Below, one piece after another: positions 24,465 through 31,019 of a stretch of 31,019 nt of DNA (positions are counted from its first letter, which is position 1; every line of letters begins with the position of its first letter). The DNA lies in NCBI GenBank assembly GCA_017523185.1, contig JAFWXB010000091.1:1-31019 (forward strand), given 5' to 3'. Position numbers and translations under genes: made by a program. Source of the stretch: Lachnospiraceae bacterium (GTDB taxonomy: Bacteria > Bacillota_A > Clostridia > Lachnospirales > Lachnospiraceae). Under the pieces are notes generated by a model that ran no database searches, was not told where the DNA came from, and saw only the letters and a program-made list of their open reading frames with translations.

Positions 24465-26207
24465 TTGAAACATATACCACAATTATCCAAAAAATATATT
24501 CTTCCTATTTTTCTTTCGATTACAACTATAATTACCACATTATCCGGTTGCAGTCGACCAAATACCTTTGCAGAATTTACAGAAGAACTATTTATAGATG
24601 AAATAGCATCAAATACGCTTAATTTACATTATACTTTGGAAAATCCCAAAGAATATGGCATTACAGATTATAAAATTTCACTTGGAGATTATTCCAAAAA
24701 ATCCAGACAACAAAATATAGAAGACTTAAAAGAAACAAAATTAACGCTTCTTTCTTATCCATATTTAACACTTTCTCCTAGGGAAAAACTTACTTATGAT
24801 ATTTTAAATGACTTTTTGGATACACAGATTAAACTTTCTACATATGACCTTTATGATGAGCCATTATCACCTTCAAATGGCTTACAAACACAACTTCCTA
24901 TTTTATTTGCAGAATATGAATTTTCTTCAGAACAAGATGTAACGGATTATTTAAAGTTAATCGCTTTAACAGATGAATATTTTGCACAAATTCTTGATTT
25001 TGAAAAAGAAAAATCAAAGGTCGGTTTGTTTATGTCAGATGATTTATGTCAAGAAGTTATTGAAAGTTGTGAATCTTTTATTGAAAATCCGGAAGAACAC
25101 TATCTGTTGGAAACTTTTGAAAACAGGCTTTCTTCTGTTGATGGCATTTCTTCTAAAAAGCAAGAAGCCTATATTGAAAAAAACAATAAAATTTTAACAG
25201 AGCAAATCATTCCTGCTTATGAAGATATGATTATACAACTTACGAACCTATTAGGAACAGGGAAAAATGACCTTGGCTTATGTTACTATGACAATGGAAA
25301 AGAATATTATGAGCTATTAGTCTATACTGAAACAGGATGTAACGATACAATAGAAGAAATCTATAATCGTATCAATACACAACGTATGAACGATTTAATT
25401 GTATGTGCTGATTTACAAGATAAAGATAGTTCTATTTTAGAAAAATGTAATGGTTTGGAATGGGAATTAACAGATGCAAATGATATGCTTTCCCTTTTAA
25501 AGGAACAAATTACAACAGATTTTCCAACACCACCAAATGCAGAATGTTCAATTAATTATGTTGACCCTTGTTTAGAGGAATATTTAGCTCCTGCATTTTA
25601 CATTGTAGCACCAATTGATAATTATATGGAAAATAATATTTTTATCAACAATGCAAATTTGTATTCGGATATTTATTATTTTACGACACTCGCCCATGAA
25701 GGTTATCCAGGTCATCTGTACCAAACAGTTATGACTTACGAATATGGCTTAGAACCTGTTCGTTCTATCTTAAATTATTCGGGTTATGTAGAAGGATGGG
25801 CAACTTATGTAGAACTTATGTCATTTTCTTATGCTAATATTGAAACAGATGTTGCTTCTATGTTGTCTTATAACCAATCTGCTACATTAAGCCTTTATGC
25901 AACCTCCGATATTGGTATCCACTACTATGGGTGGACAAAAGATGATATGTATGAATTTTGGAAACCTTTTGGCATTACAGATACAGAAACAATTGATGAA
26001 ATTACCCAACTCATTTTATCTGAACCGGGTAACTATTTAAAATACTATGTTGGATATTTAGAATTTTTAAACTTAAAAGAATATGCACAAAATTTAATAG
26101 GAAAAGATTTTTCTTTAAAAGATTTTCATCGTACTATTCTTGCAATTGGACCTGCTCCATTCTATATTTTAGAGCAATATTTTGAACAATATTATAAAAC
26201 TTCATAA
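24465..26207 (+). CDS. DUF885-family lipoprotein, probable metallopeptidase
   Basis: This 580-residue protein is exported and lipidated: basic start, hydrophobic core (about residues 11-25), lipobox TLSGC with C29. The DUF885 domain fills the rest. The zinc-type motif is LAHEGYPGHLYQT (H411, E412, H417), and a downstream YVEGWATYVE provides E443, as in related carboxypeptidase-like enzymes. I infer a surface peptidase; the substrate is unknown. The start is TTG, seven bases after GAGG; no ATG nearby would keep the signal peptide. It is a lone plus-strand gene with its own promoter and terminator. Confidence 0.88.
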   Translation: MKHIPQLSKKYILPIFLSITTIITTLSGCSRPNTFAEFTEELFIDEIASNTLNLHYTLENPKEYGITDYKISLGDYSKKSRQQNIEDLKETKLTLLSYPYLTLSPREKLTYDILNDFLDTQIKLSTYDLYDEPLSPSNGLQTQLPILFAEYEFSSEQDVTDYLKLIALTDEYFAQILDFEKEKSKVGLFMSDDLCQEVIESCESFIENPEEHYLLETFENRLSSVDGISSKKQEAYIEKNNKILTEQIIPAYEDMIIQLTNLLGTGKNDLGLCYYDNGKEYYELLVYTETGCNDTIEEIYNRINTQRMNDLIVCADLQDKDSSILEKCNGLEWELTDANDMLSLLKEQITTDFPTPPNAECSINYVDPCLEEYLAPAFYIVAPIDNYMENNIFINNANLYSDIYYFTTLAHEGYPGHLYQTVMTYEYGLEPVRSILNYSGYVEGWATYVELMSFSYANIETDVASMLSYNQSATLSLYATSDIGIHYYGWTKDDMYEFWKPFGITDTETIDEITQLILSEPGNYLKYYVGYLEFLNLKEYAQNLIGKDFSLKDFHRTILAIGPAPFYILEQYFEQYYKTS

Positions 26208-26224
26208 TTAAAGATTCAATATAA

Positions 26225-26260
26225 ATAAGTCCACCACTCAATACTAAGTGATGGACTTAT
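26225..26260 (+). terminator. Bidirectional terminator between the DUF885 and CapA genes
   Basis: A 14-pair stem (ATAAGTCCACCACT with AGTGATGGACTTAT; one mismatch on the plus strand, a wobble on the minus) has CTTTTT after it. It lies between two convergent genes. Confidence 0.8.
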
Positions 26261-26296
26261 CTTTTTCATTAAAAAGCATTTTTTCAATATAAAACC

Positions 26297-27550
26297 TTAA
26301 TTTTCTTCTCCCCATACCGACTCTACAATTGAATCACATAATGCTTTGGAAAATTCCGAATCCTGACTTAATATTTTGTTTTCTTTTGCTAACTCCTCTG
26401 TATAATCCTCTAAATAATATACCGTATATGCGTCTTCTTCTCCAATATGACAGACAATAGGTACAACATCATGTTCTAGAATAGCAACTTCGCTACTTTC
26501 ATTTCTTCCAATAGTAACATCTGCGATACCACCTACCATACGATTTGTAACACCACTTCCCGTAGAAGATGTGCCATTTACAAAATTTCCAAGCGAATAA
26601 TATACAAGCATTTGATGTCCATTTTCATGTGTTATCCATTTGATAGGTTCAATTACATGAGGATGAGCTCCAATTACCAAATCTACACCATATTCTAAAA
26701 AAATACTTGTCCAATATTCTTGTTCACTAGAAACGCCAAGCGAGTATTCTGTTCCCCAATGTGGACAAACAATTGTAAAATCTGCAATACTCTCTGCTTT
26801 TTGAATATCTGCAATTATTTTTTCTTTCTCCATATAATTGACAAGATATGGCATATTAGAAGGAGTTTCTAACCCATTTGTACCATAAGTATAATTTAAA
26901 ACAGCAATTTTCATTCCTGCTTGTTCATAGACATAAATCTCATTATCTTGTTCTTCCTGACTTTCGTTAATTCCAAGACAGGCAATTTCCGGATATGTAG
27001 TTTCCCAAAAATCCATACAATTCAATACACCTTCTCTGCCTTTATCTAATGTGTGATTCGTTGCGTGTAAAATCACATTAAATCCGGCTTTTACTTCTGC
27101 ATCTCCAAGTGCATATGGAGAATTAAAACGTGGATATCCTGAATAACCAAGTTCTTCTCCTCCTAAAATAGTTTCTTGATTTACAATTGCCATATCAGCT
27201 TCATCAATAAACTCTTTTACGTGCATAAATAAATGGTCAAAATTATAAGTTCCATCATTTTTCAGACCGGAATCTATAATCCTTGTATGCATTAACATAT
27301 CCCCTACCATAACAACTTGAATAGTTTCGGATTGTTGCATATCTTCTGTATCTTGAATATCCAAAACCATTTCAGAACTTTCTGTATTCTCTGTTACTGC
27401 TTCTAATTTCTCTTTTTGTAATTCTGTTCCCTGCGTTCCTTTTGCTTGCGAATTGACAGGTTCACTTTGTTTGGTAAATTGCATAACAACCATTCCTATT
27501 GTCAAAAAAAGAATGGCAAGTATTGTTGCTGTATTATTACTCTTTTTCAC
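26297..27550 (-). CDS. CapA family protein (poly-gamma-glutamate capsule type)
   Basis: This 417-residue protein has an N-terminal membrane anchor (about residues 8-24), a polar linker to about residue 75, and a PGA-cap metallophosphatase-like domain: VVMVGDMLMHTRI (D84, H88), then NQETILGG, HATNHTLDKG, CPHWGTEYS, GAHPHVIEPI and YSLGNFV. The metal-site motifs are complete, and the catalytic domain should face outward. CapA relatives act in poly-gamma-glutamate handling, but no capBC genes are nearby, so the actual substrate is open. It is convergent with the DUF885 gene. Confidence 0.9.
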   Translation of the reverse strand: MKKSNNTATILAILFLTIGMVVMQFTKQSEPVNSQAKGTQGTELQKEKLEAVTENTESSEMVLDIQDTEDMQQSETIQVVMVGDMLMHTRIIDSGLKNDGTYNFDHLFMHVKEFIDEADMAIVNQETILGGEELGYSGYPRFNSPYALGDAEVKAGFNVILHATNHTLDKGREGVLNCMDFWETTYPEIACLGINESQEEQDNEIYVYEQAGMKIAVLNYTYGTNGLETPSNMPYLVNYMEKEKIIADIQKAESIADFTIVCPHWGTEYSLGVSSEQEYWTSIFLEYGVDLVIGAHPHVIEPIKWITHENGHQMLVYYSLGNFVNGTSSTGSGVTNRMVGGIADVTIGRNESSEVAILEHDVVPIVCHIGEEDAYTVYYLEDYTEELAKENKILSQDSEFSKALCDSIVESVWGEEN

Positions 27551-27698
27551 TTGTAATTTTCCCCTTTTACAGATAAAATTTCAAAACATATGTTCTATAT
27601 AAAAATTTTATAATTATTATCTTTTTAATAAAAAATACCACGCTTATCTGATTTTTCTTATTTTATCAAATAAAATCCGTTCAAAATTCCACCTTATA

Positions 27699-28538
27699 TT
27701 ATCTTACCAAATAATTATAAATTTCTCGTTTACTTACGCCTCTATCTTTTGCTACTAATTTCATAGCTTCTTTTCGGTCAATTCCTTGCTTTTCATAGTG
27801 TTCCATATGTTCTTCTATCGAAAATTGTTCCCATGATTCTTGTTTTTCTTTTTCGATTTCTTCACGATTTTTTCCACAAATGACAAGTACATATTCTCCA
27901 CGTGGTTCTCTATCCTCATAATACGCCAATAAAGAAGAAAATGTCATTTGCATTTTTTCTTCATGTTTTTTCGTCAATTCTCGACAAATCGTAAGTTCTC
28001 TATCCCCTAAATATTCCATCAATTCTTTTACGGTTTTTAATAAATGATGTGGGGCTTCATATAAAATAATCGTTCTTGTTTCATCTTTTAGTTCTTCTAA
28101 AACTGCAATTCGCGCTTTTTTCTCTCTTGGAAGAAATGCTTCAAATGCAAATCGTCTTGTAGAACGACCTGACATCGTAAGTGCAGTAATACAAGCTGCT
28201 GCTCCCGGAAGTGAAGTAACTGAAATCCCATTTTCATAACAAATACGTACAATATCTTCGCCAGGGTCAGAAATTCCCGGTGTTCCTGCATCGGTAATAA
28301 GTGCAATATTTTTGCCAGCTTTTAATTTTTCCACAAGTTGATATGCTTTCTCAATCTTATTAAACTCATGGTAGCTTGTCATAGGTGTTTGTATTTCAAA
28401 ATGATTTAACAGCTTAATGGAATTTCTTGTATCTTCAGCAGCAATTAAATCCACTTCTTTTAATGTTCGAAGCACACGAAACGTAATATCTTCTAAATTG
28501 CCAATTGGTGTTGCACATAAATATAATGTCCCTGCCAT
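27699..28538 (-). CDS. rsmI: 16S rRNA (cytidine-1402-2'-O)-methyltransferase
   Basis: This 279-residue enzyme is a SAM-dependent tetrapyrrole-methylase-fold protein that 2'-O-methylates C1402 in the decoding centre. LYLCATPIGNLEDITFRVLRTL at the N-terminus, AEDTRNSIKLLNHF, the TDAGTPGISDPGE loop and SLPGAAACITAL are canonical. It belongs to the holB-ricT-trmN6-rsmI neighbourhood of Firmicutes. An extended -10 at 28612-28620 may give it a separate promoter. Confidence 0.96.
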   Translation of the reverse strand: MAGTLYLCATPIGNLEDITFRVLRTLKEVDLIAAEDTRNSIKLLNHFEIQTPMTSYHEFNKIEKAYQLVEKLKAGKNIALITDAGTPGISDPGEDIVRICYENGISVTSLPGAAACITALTMSGRSTRRFAFEAFLPREKKARIAVLEELKDETRTIILYEAPHHLLKTVKELMEYLGDRELTICRELTKKHEEKMQMTFSSLLAYYEDREPRGEYVLVICGKNREEIEKEKQESWEQFSIEEHMEHYEKQGIDRKEAMKLVAKDRGVSKREIYNYLVR

Positions 28539-28611
28539 AATTTCTCCTATTTTATTCTCTACTAAAAAACATATATACTATAAATTCAACATTTATAAAT
28601 ATTTTATGAAA

Positions 28612-28620
28612 ATTATATCA
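28612..28620 (-). promoter_or_regulatory. Extended -10 element upstream of rsmI
   Basis: TGATATAAT on the minus strand lies about 75 bases before rsmI in the 147-base gap after trmN6; no clear -35 is seen. Confidence 0.35.
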
Positions 28621-28685
28621 TAAAGCATTAAAAATAATTTTATACTAAACAATTTTCCTTTTATGTAAACCAATAATTCTAGCAC

Positions 28686-29441
28686 TTAATATCCATAAAT
28701 ATCATAAATTTCTTGTGTATATACGCCTGCTTTTTCATAAACAATCAACGGTTTTTCAACTGTAAGACGTGATTTTCCACCACGCAGTCCTTCTATCAAC
28801 ACCATATTTGGTTCTTTATCCACATATGGATATACTAACTGCATACGTTTTGGCTCAATTTTATATGCAACCATTTTGCTAAAAATTTCTGCAATTCGAA
28901 ATGGTCTGTGTACCATATAAAATCGTCCATTTGGTTTTAAAATTCTGGCACTTTCCCTTAAAATATCATCTAAGTTGCATAAAACCTCATGTCTGGCAAT
29001 TGCTTTTGCATCTGTAGGATTTTTTAATCCATGTTCCCCTATCATATAAGGTGGGTTTGTAGTAATTACATCAAAAGAAGATGCCCCAAATATTTTTGAA
29101 GCATCTTTGATATCCCCTGTTACAATAGATACCTTTTCTTCTAATCCATTATACTGTACACTTCGCATTGCCATATCAGCACTTTCCGTTTGAATTTCAA
29201 GCCCCGTAAAATGCTTTCCTTGTGTTTTTGCTTCTAAAAGAATTGGAATAATACCTGTTCCGGTTCCTAAATCCAATACGGTTTCATTTTTTTTCACATG
29301 AGCAAAGCCTGACAATAATACAGCATCCATGCCAAAACAAAAACGTCCCGGATGTTGAATAATAAAATATCCATTTCTATGCAATTCATCTAATCGTTCA
29401 TTCTCAAGTAGGAGTATCTTTTCTTTTCTTGTTTTTTCCAA
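28686..29441 (-). CDS. tRNA1(Val) adenine-37 N6-methyltransferase-like protein (TrmN6/YabB)
   Basis: This protein is a class I SAM methyltransferase: the SAM motif is VLDLGTGTGIIPILLEA, and the catalytic motif TTNPPYM is the NPPY of N6-adenine methylases. Start is uncertain: the open frame reaches 29507, but I favour the TTG at 29441 (about 250 residues, after AAAGGAAAA) since homologues begin just before the LLLENERLDEL segment; an ATG at 29462 is the alternative. It overlaps the end of ricT in another frame by about 38 bases. Confidence 0.85.
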   Translation of the reverse strand: MEKTRKEKILLLENERLDELHRNGYFIIQHPGRFCFGMDAVLLSGFAHVKKNETVLDLGTGTGIIPILLEAKTQGKHFTGLEIQTESADMAMRSVQYNGLEEKVSIVTGDIKDASKIFGASSFDVITTNPPYMIGEHGLKNPTDAKAIARHEVLCNLDDILRESARILKPNGRFYMVHRPFRIAEIFSKMVAYKIEPKRMQLVYPYVDKEPNMVLIEGLRGGKSRLTVEKPLIVYEKAGVYTQEIYDIYGY

Positions 29442-30696
29442 AATAACGTTTTCCTTTTCCATTTCCTTCATAACGCTTTTTATATGGTTTCTCTTGATAG
29501 CTTTCAATTAACTGTTCTTCTTCCTCATAACGTCTGGAAAAATCATCTTCTTGTAATTCATTTGTTACATTTTCATCTCTGGCTTTTTCCCATTTGCGAG
29601 AAACATCGCTTCGTTTTTTTCGTTCTCCACGATTTGCTTTATCAAACGACTTTCCATACGATTTTTCTGAAGATTTTTCCGTAAATTTGTCATATGGTTT
29701 TTCTGAAAATTTATCATACGATTTTTCACGCACTCTTTCATGTGATTTTGTACGTGGCTTATCATAATTTCTTTCTCTGCCTTTATCTGTCATTCGTTCT
29801 TCTACAATGATATCATCTTCTAAACTTTTTAATCTCTCTAATTCTTTTAATTCTTCTTCTGTAAGTTTGATATCTTTTCGTTTCTTTGGACGGAATGAAA
29901 TATCTTCCACACGATATTCTCGTAATTCTTTTTCTTCTCCCGTATCAATAATTACTTTTACAATTTGACGAAGTACACTAACACTTTGTACTTCCCCTTT
30001 TACTCCATCTCTTGTAGTAACAACATCTCCAACAGATGGCAAACGACTGTTTAAATACTCATATGTTTCCTGTTCATTTTTCAAACAACACATCAAACGA
30101 CCACATACGCCTGAAATCTTTGTCGGATTTAAAGAAAGATTCTGTTCTTTTGCCATTTTAATAGATACCGGAACAAAATCTGAAAGATATGTTTTGCAAC
30201 ATAATGGTCTACCACAAATACCAATTCCACCTAAGATTTTTGTTTCATCACGCACACCAATCTGACGAAGCTCAATTCTTGTACGAAAAACTGCTGCTAA
30301 ATCTTTTACCAATTCACGAAAATCAATTCTTCCATCTGCGGTGAAATAAAACAATAACTTATTATTATCGAACGTATATTCAGCATTGACTAATTTCATT
30401 TCCAAACCATGTTTGATAATTTTTTCCTTACAAATCGCAAATGCCTCTTTTTCTTTTTCTTTATTACGTTCTACAATACACTCATCTTCATCCGTTGCTA
30501 CTCGCAATACCGGTTTTAAAGGCTGAATCACTTTATCATCTTCTACCTCTTTTGGTGGAATCAAAACTGTTCCCATTTCTACACCACGAGCAGTTTCCAC
30601 AATAGTGTGCATTCCCGTTTCCAATTCGAAATCACCCGGATCAAAATAATAAATTTTGCCTGCTTTCTGAAAACGGATTCCTACTACTTTTATCAT
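29404..30696 (-). CDS. ricT: PSP1-domain protein RicT (YaaT) with a long charged tail
   Basis: This 430-residue protein is RicT/YaaT, part of the Y complex that guides RNase Y in mRNA processing. The PSP1 domain (about residues 1-270) has the cysteine motifs GICGRPLCC and GVCGRLMCC (C161, C166, C167, C198, C203, C204), which bind Fe-S clusters. Residues about 296-430 are an extra highly charged, low-complexity tail with near-repeats such as EKSYDKF, EKPYDKF and EKSYGKS, absent in short homologues. It starts with an ATGA overlap with holB. The arrangement matches the Bacillus holB-yaaT-yabB order. Confidence 0.94.
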   Translation of the reverse strand: MIKVVGIRFQKAGKIYYFDPGDFELETGMHTIVETARGVEMGTVLIPPKEVEDDKVIQPLKPVLRVATDEDECIVERNKEKEKEAFAICKEKIIKHGLEMKLVNAEYTFDNNKLLFYFTADGRIDFRELVKDLAAVFRTRIELRQIGVRDETKILGGIGICGRPLCCKTYLSDFVPVSIKMAKEQNLSLNPTKISGVCGRLMCCLKNEQETYEYLNSRLPSVGDVVTTRDGVKGEVQSVSVLRQIVKVIIDTGEEKELREYRVEDISFRPKKRKDIKLTEEELKELERLKSLEDDIIVEERMTDKGRERNYDKPRTKSHERVREKSYDKFSEKPYDKFTEKSSEKSYGKSFDKANRGERKKRSDVSRKWEKARDENVTNELQEDDFSRRYEEEEQLIESYQEKPYKKRYEGNGKGKRYFGKNKKRKDTPT

Positions 30697-31019
30697 AATT
30701 TTTCATTCTCCTTTATTGTAAACAATAATAATTCCACAACCAAATCAAAATTTACATTTGCTTTTAGCTGTGCTTTTGCTTTCTTCAAAGCATTTAATAT
30801 TGTTTCTATCTCAAAATATGAGTATTTTTCTGCTTGTTTTTTAATATCATAAATTTCATCACGAAAAATAATATGATTCACATCTTTCGTAGACTTCATA
30901 TATAAAATATCACGAAACCATATGGTAAGTAAATCGAAATAATCTTCCATATTTGCTTTATACAATGTGCTAATTTGTTTCACTACCTGATTGATATCGC
31001 AGATATCCATATTTTCTAA
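30693..31019 (-). CDS. holB: DNA polymerase III delta' subunit, C-terminal part
   Basis: The frame is open to the right edge of the window; about 108 C-terminal residues are visible. They form the helical collar domain of delta', with the typical LTIWFRDILYMK and ILNALKKAKAQLKANVNFDLVVELLL stretches. Delta' is part of the clamp loader. The identification relies on this region and on ricT following with a four-base overlap, as in Bacillus. The internal ATG near 31010 is not the true start. Confidence 0.87.
   Translation of the reverse strand, partial: LENMDICDINQVVKQISTLYKANMEDYFDLLTIWFRDILYMKSTKDVNHIIFRDEIYDIKKQAEKYSYFEIETILNALKKAKAQLKANVNFDLVVELLLFTIKENEKL

Overview
The window is a compact, AT-rich stretch of a Firmicutes chromosome. 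Gene order and protein families point to the Clostridia, most likely Lachnospiraceae; this is inference, not a database match. Nearly all housekeeping genes lie on the minus strand. Plus-strand genes are few and stand alone: a ferredoxin, a 48-residue protein, a 30-residue hydrophobic peptide and a DUF885 lipoprotein.

Layout, left to right. Positions 1-3085 hold the start of an F-type ATP synthase operon (atpZ-atpI-atpB-atpE-atpF-atpH-atpA, read right to left), whose rotor subunit carries a sodium-type ion site. Positions 3609-6556 hold dCMP deaminase, uracil phosphoribosyltransferase, a phosphatase-fold protein that has lost its nucleophile, and the Sua5/TsaC tRNA-modification enzyme. A 2[4Fe-4S] ferredoxin gene (6890-7057) is transcribed divergently from Sua5. 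Then come a MerR-type regulator and the classic gdpP-rplI-dnaB cluster (8035-11877), an NfeD/SPFH membrane pair (12326-13943), a two-component system whose kinase is frameshifted (14097-15756), a PucR-family regulator divergent from the 48-residue protein (16007-17579), and a family 2 glycosidase (17804-20020).

The accessory part is 20021-22100. It contains an unrecognised lipoprotein, a tiny hydrophobic peptide gene with a strong ribosome binding site, a convergent antisense promoter and terminator on the opposite strand, two diverged copies of a ~138-base terminator-plus-promoter module, and a broken gene. I read the peptide locus as a candidate type I toxin-antitoxin system, and it is the most interesting item here. 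Three copies of a 14-base motif resembling a LexA box lie in front of the peptide gene, the lipoprotein and the DUF951 gene.

From 22181 onward the content is conserved again: rpsR-ssb-rpsF with the DUF951 gene upstream, an initiator tRNA-Met with its own promoter and terminator, a DUF885 lipoprotein, a CapA-family protein, and the rsmI, trmN6-like, ricT and holB genes in the order known from Firmicutes. The left edge cuts atpA and the right edge cuts holB.
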